Source: an uncultured Holophagaceae bacterium
GTDB lineage: Bacteria; Acidobacteriota; Holophagae; Holophagales; Holophagaceae
Length of the DNA stretch: 38,542 bases
Reading direction: 5' to 3'
NCBI GenBank assembly: GCA_903839205.1
Contig: CAIMBM010000271.1
Location: forward strand, 1 to 38,542
Of this stretch, positions 16,806-25,277 are shown in pieces (position 1 is the stretch's first letter; every line of letters begins with the position of its first letter). Both the position numbers and the translations under genes were made by a program. The notes below the pieces were generated by a model, which saw nothing but the letters and a program-made list of their open reading frames with translations, did not search any database and had not been told where the DNA came from.

Positions 16806-18368
16806 ATGAACACCCACCGCCACATCAGCCCCTGGATCATCGCGCTCACCGTGATGATCGCGACCTTCATGGAGGTCCTCGACACCAGCGTGGCGAACGT
16901 GGCCCTGCCCCACATCGCCGGCAACCTCTCGGCGACGGTGGAGGAGACCACCTGGGTGCTGACCTCGTACCTGGTGGCCAACGCCATCGTGCTGCCCCTG
17001 GGCGGCTACTTCTCCAGCCTCATCGGTCGCAAGCGCTTCTACCTCACCTGCGTGTCCATCTTCACCATCGCCTCCCTGCTCTGCGGCATCGCGCCGTCCT
17101 TGGGCTGGCTCATCTTCTTCCGGGTGCTCCAGGGCCTCGGCGGCGGCGGCCTCCAGCCCATTTCCCAGGCCATCCTGGTGGAGACCTTCCCCCACGAGAA
17201 GCGCGGCGCGGCCATGGCCGTCTATGGCATGGGCGTGGTGCTGGCGCCCATCATCGGCCCGGTGCTGGGGGGATGGATCACCGACAATTTCAGCTGGCAC
17301 TGGATCTTCCTCATCAACATCCCGGTGGGATTCCTCTCCTTCGCGCTCACCAGCGCCCTGGTCCACGATCCGCCGTCCTTCCACCGGATCTCCCTCAAGG
17401 AGGGCGCCCGCTTCGACTACCTGGGCATCGGCGTCATCACCCTGGGGCTGGCCTCCCTGGAGATCGTGCTGGACGAAGGCCAGCGCAGGGACTGGTTCAG
17501 CTCGAACCTAATCGTCTTCTTCGCCATCGCCGCGGTGGTGGCTCTGGTCTACGCCGTCTATCACGAGCTCCGGAAGGACCGGCCCATCGTGGACCTGAGG
17601 CTGCTGAAGGACCGGACTTTCGCGGTCTCCATCCTCATGCTCTTCGTCCTGGGCTTCGTGCTCTACGGCAGCCTGGCCCTCCTGCCCATCTTCCTCCAGA
17701 CCATGCTGGGCTACACGGCCCTCCTGAGCGGCTGGGTGCTCAGCCCAGGCGGCCTAGCCGTGATGGTGATGATGCCGGTGGTGGCGGGGTTGCTGAAACG
17801 GACAGATGCCCGCTGGCTCATCGGCATCGGGTTCTTCACCTGCGGCCTGGGCCTCATCCAGATGTCAGGCTTCAACCTGCAGGTGGACTTCCAGACGGCC
17901 ATGGTCTCCCGCGTGGTGCAGAGCCTGGGCTTCGCCTTCCTGTTCATTCCCATCAACGTGTCTGCATTCCAGCACATCCCGCACGAGAAGACGGCCTATG
18001 CCACGGGTCTCATGAACCTGGTCCGCAACATCGGGGGCAGCACGGGCATCGCCCTCGCCACCACCATGCTCTCCCGCCGCTCCCAGTTTCATCAGAACAA
18101 CCTCATCGGCCACCTCTCTCCGGGCGATCCCGCCTACCAGGGCTTCCTGGACCGGGCGACCCAGCTGGGTGTGCTCCGCGGGGGGCTCTCGCCGGCGGAC
18201 GCCGCCCATGTGGCCCAGGGGGTCGCCTACGGCACCGTGATCCGGCAGTCGAGCATGATGGCCTTCTCTGACACCTTCTGGTTCATGGGTGTGCTCTGCT
18301 TTGTGCTCTTCCCCCTGCTCTTCCTCATGCGGCAGAGCCGGGCCACGGAACCGGTCGCGATGGAGTGA
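16806..18368 (+). CDS. DHA2-type MFS multidrug transporter (EmrB/QacA family)
   Basis: 520 aa, many TMs; FMEVLDTSVANVALPHIAGNLSATVEETTWVLTSYLVANAIVLPLGGYFSSLIGRKRFY is the EmrB motif. Confidence 0.95.
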   Translation: MNTHRHISPWIIALTVMIATFMEVLDTSVANVALPHIAGNLSATVEETTWVLTSYLVANAIVLPLGGYFSSLIGRKRFYLTCVSIFTIASLLCGIAPSLGWLIFFRVLQGLGGGGLQPISQAILVETFPHEKRGAAMAVYGMGVVLAPIIGPVLGGWITDNFSWHWIFLINIPVGFLSFALTSALVHDPPSFHRISLKEGARFDYLGIGVITLGLASLEIVLDEGQRRDWFSSNLIVFFAIAAVVALVYAVYHELRKDRPIVDLRLLKDRTFAVSILMLFVLGFVLYGSLALLPIFLQTMLGYTALLSGWVLSPGGLAVMVMMPVVAGLLKRTDARWLIGIGFFTCGLGLIQMSGFNLQVDFQTAMVSRVVQSLGFAFLFIPINVSAFQHIPHEKTAYATGLMNLVRNIGGSTGIALATTMLSRRSQFHQNNLIGHLSPGDPAYQGFLDRATQLGVLRGGLSPADAAHVAQGVAYGTVIRQSSMMAFSDTFWFMGVLCFVLFPLLFLMRQSRATEPVAME

Positions 18369-18372
18369 AGCC

Positions 18373-18443
18373 GCGCCCCAGGGCGCGCCAAGCACCAGGA
18401 CCACCAAGGGCTGCCGTAAAGGCGGCACCTGGTGGTCCTGGTA
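18373..18443. repeat. Tandem hairpins / inverted repeat between convergent genes (possible terminator or REP-like element)
   Basis: GCGCCC-CA-GGGCGC (18373-18386) followed by ACCAGGACCACCA (18394-18406) ... TGGTGGTCCTGGT (18430-18442), perfect 13-bp arms. Confidence 0.65.
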
Positions 18444-18474
18444 TTGGTCTCGCGGTCTGGTGCGGCGGCCGGGG

Positions 18475-18999
18475 CTACTGCGCCGCCGGCTCGTCCACGA
18501 AGTCCTCGTCGGACAGGCCGCTGTCGGGCGGCAGCTTGGCCAGTTCCTTCTTGACCAGGTCCTGGTGCTCGACTTCCTCGTCCCGCAGTTCCTCGAAGAG
18601 GGCCCGGACGTCGGCATCCTTCAGCGCGGGCAGGGCCGACACGAAGAAATCGTGGGCCTTCACCTCGGAGGCCAGGGCGGCCTTCATGGCGTTGCGCGGC
18701 GTCATGAAGGCGCGGGCGGCATCGTAGTCCGGCGCCTCGATGTCGAAGATCATGGCCCGGGTGACGGAGCGGGGCGCGTCGCCGAACAGCTTGATGCGGC
18801 GGGCCAGCAGCTCCCGGCCGTGCTTGGCCTCGTTCTCGACCATGTACCGGAAGAACTTGGCGGCCTCCGGCGTGCGGTGCTGGTCCATCTGCGCCGCAAA
18901 CTCCTCGTAGCGCTCCTGGGCCTCGTCCTCGACCAGGATGGCCAGGTCGAGGGCATCCTTCAGGGACAGGTTGGCGAAATCGATGCCTTGGATGGCCAT
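18475..18999 (-). CDS. Rubrerythrin/ferritin-like di-iron protein without rubredoxin domain
   Basis: 174 aa; E..ER..., ENEAKHGREL, SEVKAHDFF, LRDEEVEHQDLV di-iron ligand patterns; no CxxC rubredoxin segment. Confidence 0.82.
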   Translation of the reverse strand: MAIQGIDFANLSLKDALDLAILVEDEAQERYEEFAAQMDQHRTPEAAKFFRYMVENEAKHGRELLARRIKLFGDAPRSVTRAMIFDIEAPDYDAARAFMTPRNAMKAALASEVKAHDFFVSALPALKDADVRALFEELRDEEVEHQDLVKKELAKLPPDSGLSDEDFVDEPAAQ

Positions 19000-19011
19000 G
19001 GGACCTCCTAA

Positions 19012-19893
19012 TTACTTCTTGATGAAGAGGTCGAGGATGCGTTCCTTGGGCTGGGCATCCTTGGACAGAAGCGCCTGCCGTTCCTTGACCAGGTCGCCGT
19101 AGGTCGGCGGGGGCTCGGGATTGCGGTAGAACACGCCGAGGTGCATCTTCTGCCCGTACTGCTGGGCGAGGTCCATGGCGGCGAGGCGGTCCGCCGGGTT
19201 GTGCCCCATGCTCGCCAGGCTTTCACTGATGGACTTGAGGCCCTTGATCTGCTGGGCTTCCTCGCCGTAGGTGACGCAGGGAGACTGGACGTTCACGAAG
19301 GCGAAGCCGGGGTAGCGGATGGCCTCCTCGATGGTCGCCGCCATTCCCGCCAGGTCCGTCGGCGAGGCCTGGGCCACGAAGCCGGCGCCGTAGGCCAGCA
19401 CGTAGAGCAGGGGATTGACGGGCTCTTCCATGCTGCCGTAGCGGGACGTGCAGGTGACGCGGCCCTTCTGCGACGTGGGTGAGAGCTGGCCCTTGGTGAG
19501 GCCGTAGATCTGGTTGTCCATCACGATGTAGGTGATGTCCATGTTGCGGCGGATCAGGTGGGCGATGTGCCCGCCGCCGATGGAGAAGCCGTCGCCGTCG
19601 CCACCGGCGGCCAGCACCGTCAGATCCGGGTTGGCCATCTTGATGCCCTGGGCGATGGGCAGGGCCCGGCCATGGACGCTGTTGAACCCGTAGGCGGTGG
19701 TGTAGCCCGGGATGCGGCTGGAGCAGCCGATGCCCGAGACGAAGGCGATCTCGTGGGGCGGGCGGCCGATTGCGGCCAGGGCGCGGTAGATGCCCTGGAC
19801 CACGGAGAAGTCGCCGCATCCGGGACACCAGATGGGCTTGAGGTCGCTCTTGTAGTCCTTGGGCTGGTATTCGCAGGTGCCGGTTGCGCTCAT
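19012..19893 (-). CDS. 2-oxoacid:ferredoxin oxidoreductase, beta (TPP-binding) subunit
   Basis: PIWCPGCGDFSVVQGIYRALA, SGIGCSSRIPGY, GGDGDGFSIGGGHIAHLIRRNMDITYIVMDNQIYGLTKGQLSPTS. MSATGTCEY at 19893 chosen as start. Confidence 0.93.
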   Translation of the reverse strand: MSATGTCEYQPKDYKSDLKPIWCPGCGDFSVVQGIYRALAAIGRPPHEIAFVSGIGCSSRIPGYTTAYGFNSVHGRALPIAQGIKMANPDLTVLAAGGDGDGFSIGGGHIAHLIRRNMDITYIVMDNQIYGLTKGQLSPTSQKGRVTCTSRYGSMEEPVNPLLYVLAYGAGFVAQASPTDLAGMAATIEEAIRYPGFAFVNVQSPCVTYGEEAQQIKGLKSISESLASMGHNPADRLAAMDLAQQYGQKMHLGVFYRNPEPPPTYGDLVKERQALLSKDAQPKERILDLFIKK

Positions 19894-19901
19894 GGTCGAC
19901 C

Positions 19902-21692
19902 TCACTCCTGGGGCTGAAGTTCGCCCTCGTGGCTGCGCTGCAGCTCCGAGAGGAGATGGTGGAGGGCCGCGACGATATCGCCGGGCAGGAAGGGGTTCGC
20001 GCCGCTGCGGGACAGGGGCTGCACACCCTTCGGCAGGTCGATGTGCATCCGCAGCAGCTTGAAGGTCTGCGCCAGGTGGGTCTGGTCGATGATCAGGCCC
20101 TTCTGGACCGAGGCGAAGAAGTCGTTGTAGACCCCCTCGGCCACTGGGTAGAGCAGGTAGGGCACCAGCAGCTTCACGTTCATCCCCTCGGCCTGGGCCA
20201 TGGCCAGGGCCTCTCGGCAGATGCCGGCCACACTGCCCCAGGCCACCATGGCCAGGGGGGCATCCGGATTCCCGGTGATCTCGAAGAGGTCCTTGCGGTT
20301 CTTCAGGGGATCGAACTTCTTGGTCCGCTTGTCGCTCATGCGCTGGTGGACGGAGCCGCTGTTGGTCGGCGCCCCGGATTCGGAGTGCTCGATGCCCGAG
20401 GCCAGGTAGGTGCCGCCGAGCATGCCCGGGTGGCTGATGGGGCTGATGTGGTTCTCGGTCTGCTTGAACCGGGTGTAGCCCTGCAGCTCCGCACCGGTGG
20501 GGCGGAGGCGGTCGATGATCTTGAACTGGCTGGTATCGATGGGATCCAGGGTCTCCTTGCGGGCGGCGATCTCCTGGTCGGAGAGGACGATCACGGGCGT
20601 CTGGTAGTACTCGGCGATGTTGAAGGCCTCGATGGTGGTGCGGAAGGTGTCGGCCACGGAGGTGGGCGCCAACACCGGGCGGATCACGTCGCCATGGGCG
20701 GAGAAGGCCGCGGCAAAGAGGTCGGACTGCTCGGTCTTGGTGGGCAGGCCCGTGGAGGGACCGCCCCGCTGGACGTCGATGATCACCAGGGGCAGCTCGG
20801 CGATGCTGGCCAGGCCCATCATTTCGGACTTGAGGGAGAGCCCCGGGCCGCTGGTGGCGGTCATGGACTTCTTGCCGGCGAAGGAGGCGCCCACGGCGGC
20901 CCCGATGCCCGCGATCTCGTCCTCGGCCTGCAGCACGGACCCGCCGTACCTCCAGACATGGTCCGTGAAGAACTGCATGACCTCGGTCGAGGGCGTGATG
21001 GGGTAGCCGCCGAAGAACTGGCAGCCCGCGAAGATGGCAGCGGCGGCGCTCATGTCGTTGCCGTCGGTGATGAGCTTGACGTTGCCCTTGGTCTCGGAGG
21101 CCACGATGTTCATGCTGGCCTTGAGCGGGTGGGCCAGGGCGAAGGCACGGCCCGCGTCGAAGGCGCGCTGGTTGGCTTCGACCAGTTCCTCGCCCTTCTT
21201 CGCCAGCTTCTTGCGGATGCCCTTCATCACGGCCACGGCGCCGATGCCGAACCAGCCCGCGATGAGCCCCAGCACGACGGTGTTCTTGGCACGCTCGGTG
21301 CCGGCCGTCTCCTTGGCCATGCCCGCGATGGGCACCGCGATCACCTGCAGGGGCGTCACGCCCACCAGGGGGATCTGGTCCTCGGGGATGTTCGTGGCGG
21401 CCTCGTAGATCACCACCGTGGTGCCGCTGACGGGCAGCTCGGCGCCGAACTTGAGGAAGTCGTCCCAGTTCAGGGCCACGGCCACGTCGAGGTTGCCGCC
21501 GGGATTGAGCACGGGCGTGGTGCTGATGCGAACGCGGCAGGAGGACTCGCCGCCGCGGATCTGCGATCCGAAGCTCTTGGTCATCACGCCGTGATAGCCC
21601 TCAGCCGCGGCGGCCTGGAGGAGTGAATCGCCAGCGGAAACGATGCCATCCCCCCCTGACCCGGCCATTCCGAAGACAAGATCCTTGCGCAT
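19902..21692 (-). CDS. 2-oxoacid:ferredoxin oxidoreductase, fused gamma-alpha subunit
   Basis: Starts MRKDLVFGMAGSGGDGIVSAGDSL with GGAGGTG upstream; alpha part GCQFFGGYPITPSTEVMQFF, IGAAVGASFAGKKSMTATSGPGLSLKSEMMGLA, DVQRGGPSTGLPTKTEQSDL. Confidence 0.93.
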   Translation of the reverse strand: MRKDLVFGMAGSGGDGIVSAGDSLLQAAAAEGYHGVMTKSFGSQIRGGESSCRVRISTTPVLNPGGNLDVAVALNWDDFLKFGAELPVSGTTVVIYEAATNIPEDQIPLVGVTPLQVIAVPIAGMAKETAGTERAKNTVVLGLIAGWFGIGAVAVMKGIRKKLAKKGEELVEANQRAFDAGRAFALAHPLKASMNIVASETKGNVKLITDGNDMSAAAAIFAGCQFFGGYPITPSTEVMQFFTDHVWRYGGSVLQAEDEIAGIGAAVGASFAGKKSMTATSGPGLSLKSEMMGLASIAELPLVIIDVQRGGPSTGLPTKTEQSDLFAAAFSAHGDVIRPVLAPTSVADTFRTTIEAFNIAEYYQTPVIVLSDQEIAARKETLDPIDTSQFKIIDRLRPTGAELQGYTRFKQTENHISPISHPGMLGGTYLASGIEHSESGAPTNSGSVHQRMSDKRTKKFDPLKNRKDLFEITGNPDAPLAMVAWGSVAGICREALAMAQAEGMNVKLLVPYLLYPVAEGVYNDFFASVQKGLIIDQTHLAQTFKLLRMHIDLPKGVQPLSRSGANPFLPGDIVAALHHLLSELQRSHEGELQPQE

Positions 21693-21853
21693 GAGCACCT
21701 CCGGGAAGGGTTGTGACTGGGGAGGGCCAGGCGTGCGGTCGCGGCCCATCACCCCACACACGAAATACATAGTCGTGGCGTTCCCATTACCCTAGCCGCA
21801 AAGGCCATTGCTTTTCATCACACCTTCCCGGGGAGTGGACTGCCAGCCGGGTG

Positions 21854-22792
21854 TCAGCCCAGCTGCACGAGATCCTCAGGGGCCCCCAGGCTGAGGGCGG
21901 AGACTTCCAGCCCCTGGTCCTTGGCCTGGCGCTTCACCAGCCCGGCCAGCACCTTCCCAGGACCGAGCTCGACGAAGGTGGTGACCCCCCGGCCCAGGAG
22001 CAGGTCCAGGGTCGCCTGCCACCGCACGGCGCCTGGGATCTGGCGGACCAGGCCATCCCGGAGCGCAGCCGGCTCGGATACGGCCGCCGCATCGACATTG
22101 TTCACCAGGGGGCAGACGGGTTCCCGGAAGTCCAGGCCGCTCAGGATGGGCTCCATGCGGGCCTTGGCGGGTTCCATGAGGGGGGAATGGAAGGGCGCGC
22201 TCACCGGCAGCCTCATGGCCCTGCGTCCGCCCCGGGCCTTGGCGGCCTCCAGCGCCGCCTCCACGGCTTCCACGTGGCCGGCGATGACGATCTGGCCGGG
22301 CCCGTTGAAGTTGGCTGGAACCACGATCTTGCCTGTGGCCTGGGCGGCCTCGGCGCAGCTGGCTTCCACGTCCTCCAGGCTCATGCCCAGCAGCGCCGCC
22401 ATGGCGCCCACGCCCACGGGCACGGCCTCCTGCATGGCGCGGCCCCGTTCCCGGACCGTGCGCACCGCGTCCTCGAACCTGAGGGCGCCCAGCGCCACCA
22501 GGGCGCTGTACTCCCCAAGGGAGTGGCCGGCGGCGAAGTCGGGCTTAGGGAGACGATGGGCCCAGGCCCGGACCACCATGAGGCTGTGGGTGAGGATGGC
22601 GGGCTGGGTGTGCTCCGTGAGCCGCAGGGTCTCCTCGGGCCCCTCGGCCATCAGCCTCGACAGGGGGAACCCCAGCGCCGCATCGGCCTCCTGGAGCACG
22701 GTCCGGGCCGCGGGCTCGGCCTCGGCAAGCGCCACGCCCATGCCCACGGCCTGGGAGCCCTGCCCCGGAAACAGCCAAGCCACCTTGCTCAT
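21854..22792 (-). CDS. fabD: Malonyl CoA-acyl carrier protein transacylase
   Basis: MSKVAWLFPGQGSQAVGMG, FAAGHSLGEYSALVALGAL, VPVGVGAMAALLG, VSAPFHSPLMEPA. Confidence 0.96.
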   Translation of the reverse strand: MSKVAWLFPGQGSQAVGMGVALAEAEPAARTVLQEADAALGFPLSRLMAEGPEETLRLTEHTQPAILTHSLMVVRAWAHRLPKPDFAAGHSLGEYSALVALGALRFEDAVRTVRERGRAMQEAVPVGVGAMAALLGMSLEDVEASCAEAAQATGKIVVPANFNGPGQIVIAGHVEAVEAALEAAKARGGRRAMRLPVSAPFHSPLMEPAKARMEPILSGLDFREPVCPLVNNVDAAAVSEPAALRDGLVRQIPGAVRWQATLDLLLGRGVTTFVELGPGKVLAGLVKRQAKDQGLEVSALSLGAPEDLVQLG

Positions 22793-22809
22793 GGGAACCT
22801 CGAAGAATT

Positions 22810-22877
22810 AGCCACGGATGAACACAGATGAACTCAGATGAAAGGAAATCCGTGTTTATCCGCGTTCATCCGTGGCT
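22810..22877. repeat. Intergenic palindromic element with 10-nt reiterated units
   Basis: agccacggatgaacacagatgaactcagatgaaaggaaatccgtgtttatccgcgttcatccgtggct; arms read CACGGATGAA-CACAGATGAA-CTCAGATGAA and (reverse complement) CACGGATGAA-CGCGGATAAA-CACGGATTT. Confidence 0.85.
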
Positions 22878-22882
22878 GAAGA

Positions 22883-23911
22883 TTAATCCTGGGGCAGCAG
22901 CAGGGCCACGCGCTCCTGGATGCGCTCGTGGAGCCGGTGTTCTACGGCCCGCAGGGCGGCCCGGATGGCGTTGCGCACGGCCTTGGCATCGCTGCGGCCA
23001 TGGCCGATGATGCTCACGCCCTTCACGCCCAGCAGCGGGGCGCCTCCATACTCCGCGTAGTCGAGCTTGTTCTTGAACCGCCTCAGGGCGGGTCTGGCCA
23101 GCAGGCCGGCGAACTGGGTGAGGGCGCTCTCCATGAAGCTGTCCCTGAGGCCACCGATGATGCCCTCGGCCAGGGCCTCGCTGGACTTCAGCACCACGTT
23201 GCCCACGAACCCGTCACAGGCGATGACGTCGAAGTCCCCGTTCCAGATGTCGCGGCCCTCGGCGTTGCCCTCGAAGCGGATGTCCAGCTCGCGCAGCATG
23301 GCGGCAGCGTCCTTGGTCACGTCCGTGCCCTTGCCGTCCTCCTCGCCGACGCTGAGGATGCCCACCCTGGGCCGCGCCACCCCGAGGACTTCCTCGGCGT
23401 ACACGGACCCCATCACCGCGAACTGGGCGATGTGCTCGGCGCGGGAGCCCACATTGGCCCCCACATCGAGCAGGACCGTGGGGGCGCCTTTCATGTTGGG
23501 CAGGACGCTGGCCAGGGCCGGCCGGTCCACGCCCTCGAGCTTCCCGATGACGAGGCTGGAGGCCACCATGGCGGCACCCGTATGCCCCATGGACACCACC
23601 CCGTGGGCCCGTCCCTCGCGCACCAGCTGGGCCGCCACCCGGATGGAGCTGTCCTTCTTTTCCTTCAGGATACTGGTGGCCTTGTCCTCCATGACCACGG
23701 TCTGCGGGGCGTGGACAATCTCGGTTCGGTCGAGCAGCTCCGGGGTGAAACCGTACCTGCCCAGCGCGGGCCGGAGCACGGCTTCATCCCCGACCAGGAA
23801 CAGGAAGAGCCCGGGCCAGGCCTCGAGGGCCTCCCGGGCGCCCTGCAATGTGGCATGGGGAGCGTGGTCGCCCCCCATGACATCGAGCGCAATCCGATGG
23901 TGGATGTCCAC
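22883..23911 (-). CDS. plsX: Phosphate acyltransferase
   Basis: IALDVMGGDHAPHATLQGAREAL, SIRVAAQLVREGRAHGVVSMGHTGAAMVASSLVIGKLEGVDRPALASVLPN, GNVVLKSSEALAEGI. GTG at 23911 chosen as start; the track start at 24013 lies inside rpmF. Confidence 0.93.
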   Translation of the reverse strand: MDIHHRIALDVMGGDHAPHATLQGAREALEAWPGLFLFLVGDEAVLRPALGRYGFTPELLDRTEIVHAPQTVVMEDKATSILKEKKDSSIRVAAQLVREGRAHGVVSMGHTGAAMVASSLVIGKLEGVDRPALASVLPNMKGAPTVLLDVGANVGSRAEHIAQFAVMGSVYAEEVLGVARPRVGILSVGEEDGKGTDVTKDAAAMLRELDIRFEGNAEGRDIWNGDFDVIACDGFVGNVVLKSSEALAEGIIGGLRDSFMESALTQFAGLLARPALRRFKNKLDYAEYGGAPLLGVKGVSIIGHGRSDAKAVRNAIRAALRAVEHRLHERIQERVALLLPQD

Positions 23912-23922
23912 CCGCGAATGCT

Positions 23923-24108
23923 CTAGGCAGTCGCGGAAACGCGGACGGCCAGCTTGCCGCGGTAGAAACCGCAGCTGGGGCAGACGCGATGCGGCAGCTT
24001 GGGCGTCTGGCAATTCGGGCAGGTGCTGGCGCTCATGACTTCCAGCGCGTCGTGGGTGCGCCGGCGGTCGCGGCGGGCCTTGGAATGGCGGCGCTTGGGA
24101 TTCGGCAT
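23923..24108 (-). CDS. rpmF: 50S ribosomal protein L32
   Basis: MPNPKRRHSKARRDRRRTHDALEVMSASTCPNCQTPKLPHRVCPSCGFYRGK, with both CxxC pairs. Confidence 0.97.
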   Translation of the reverse strand: MPNPKRRHSKARRDRRRTHDALEVMSASTCPNCQTPKLPHRVCPSCGFYRGKLAVRVSATA

Positions 24109-24152
24109 GGCTTGCTCCTAGGGATAGAACACAAAGTTCCAGGTTAAGGGTA

Positions 24153-24686
24153 TTAGGATTCCGGGTCCAGCTTGATTCCCGCCAGCGCCTTCGCCAGGGC
24201 CTTGTTCAAGGCCGAGGGCACCCGGTCGGCCTCGGGCTGGCATTGACAGGATCCTTTGTTCCAATTCTTACCGCAACTGGGACAGAGCCCCTTGCAGTCC
24301 TCGACGCAGAGGGGGTGCATGGGGGCCTGGAGCTCGAATTGCTCCCGCACCAGCTCCGCCTCGTCCAGGTTGTCCTCCGGCAGGAAGACCACGTCCAGGT
24401 CCTGGGACCCCAGGGTGTGGGCCCCACGGCCCACCAGGTCCGCATCTCGGCTGCCGAGGAACTGGCTCTCGACCACCAGGGGCCGATCCAGGGGCGCCAG
24501 GCATCGGCTGCAGGCACCCTGCCACAGGGCCTGACCCTTGACCTCCAGGAACACATCGCCGTCCGAAGCCAGGGCGAACACCGACCAGGTCAGGTCGTGC
24601 AGGGACACGTCCCCTTCCAGCGCCACGCGCTCGGTGGTGCCGTTCAGGCGCAGGCCCTCGGGGGGCAGTTTGTAGGGATTGATCAC
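24153..24686 (-). CDS. YceD/DUF177 family protein (upstream of rpmF)
   Basis: GTG start at 24686; LEGDVSLHDLTWSVFA..., CSRCLAPLDRPL, ...LEVEDCKGLCPSCGKN-like C-terminus; conserved gene order yceD-rpmF-plsX-fabD. Confidence 0.85.
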   Translation of the reverse strand: MINPYKLPPEGLRLNGTTERVALEGDVSLHDLTWSVFALASDGDVFLEVKGQALWQGACSRCLAPLDRPLVVESQFLGSRDADLVGRGAHTLGSQDLDVVFLPEDNLDEAELVREQFELQAPMHPLCVEDCKGLCPSCGKNWNKGSCQCQPEADRVPSALNKALAKALAGIKLDPES

Positions 24687-25198
24687 TTCTGGACTCCGGC
24701 GTCCGCCGGGGCCGCGGGGCTGGGACCCGCACCGCTCCTGGGCGCGCTCACCGGGGAGGAGCCGGTCACCTGGCCGGGCGTACGCAGGATGGGGCCGGAA
24801 TCTTCCTGGTTGGCAGGGTCGCCGGCGCACTTCAATTCGTAGGTACCGGAGGCCCGCGAGGACTTGCCCTCATAGGGCTGGCCAAAGGGATCCTGGGCGG
24901 ACATGCCCACCTTGATGAGGCTTTCCTTCACCAGGGAGGAATTGCCATCCACCATCGCGTCAAAACTGCCGAAATCCGGGAAAAAACCGTGCTTTAGGAA
25001 GTACTGGTCGAGGCCCTCGGCCACGATCTTGAGGTCATCCTGGGCCTTGAGGTACCGGGCCTGGGCGGAGTGCTTCCGGTACTGGGAGAAGCCCAGGGTG
25101 CCCAGCACGGCGATGATCATCATCGCCACCAGCAGTTCCAGCAGGGAGAAGCCCCGGGTCCCGGGGCGGGCCTGGATGAGGGCAGGGGTGGAGGTCAT
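24683..25198 (-). CDS. Type IV pilin / type II secretion pseudopilin-like protein
   Basis: Prepilin motif GTRG|FSLLELLVAMMIIAVLGTLGFSQYRKH with E at +5 of the mature protein; signature N-terminal helix. Confidence 0.88.
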   Translation of the reverse strand: MTSTPALIQARPGTRGFSLLELLVAMMIIAVLGTLGFSQYRKHSAQARYLKAQDDLKIVAEGLDQYFLKHGFFPDFGSFDAMVDGNSSLVKESLIKVGMSAQDPFGQPYEGKSSRASGTYELKCAGDPANQEDSGPILRTPGQVTGSSPVSAPRSGAGPSPAAPADAGVQK

Positions 25199-25277
25199 AG
25201 GTCGGATCCGGTGAGAGGGCCGGATGGGTCGCATCCGAGCGTTCCAGTGTGCCAGGGATGGCTGAAAAAGCAAGCAT

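Noticed and set aside
19884-21626. 580-aa + strand ORF opposite korA
   Set aside because: Antisense shadow; no domain features; korA frame is unambiguous.
24126-24145. agaacacaaagttcc near yceD/rpmF as a remnant of the 9-nt element
   Set aside because: Single short match with no periodicity or second arm.
25199-25277. Sigma-54 promoter upstream of the pilin-like gene (TGGCACACTGGAACGC on the minus strand)
   Set aside because: The -24 TGGCAC matches but the -12 TTGC is absent and the GC dinucleotide is offset by one position; too weak to call.
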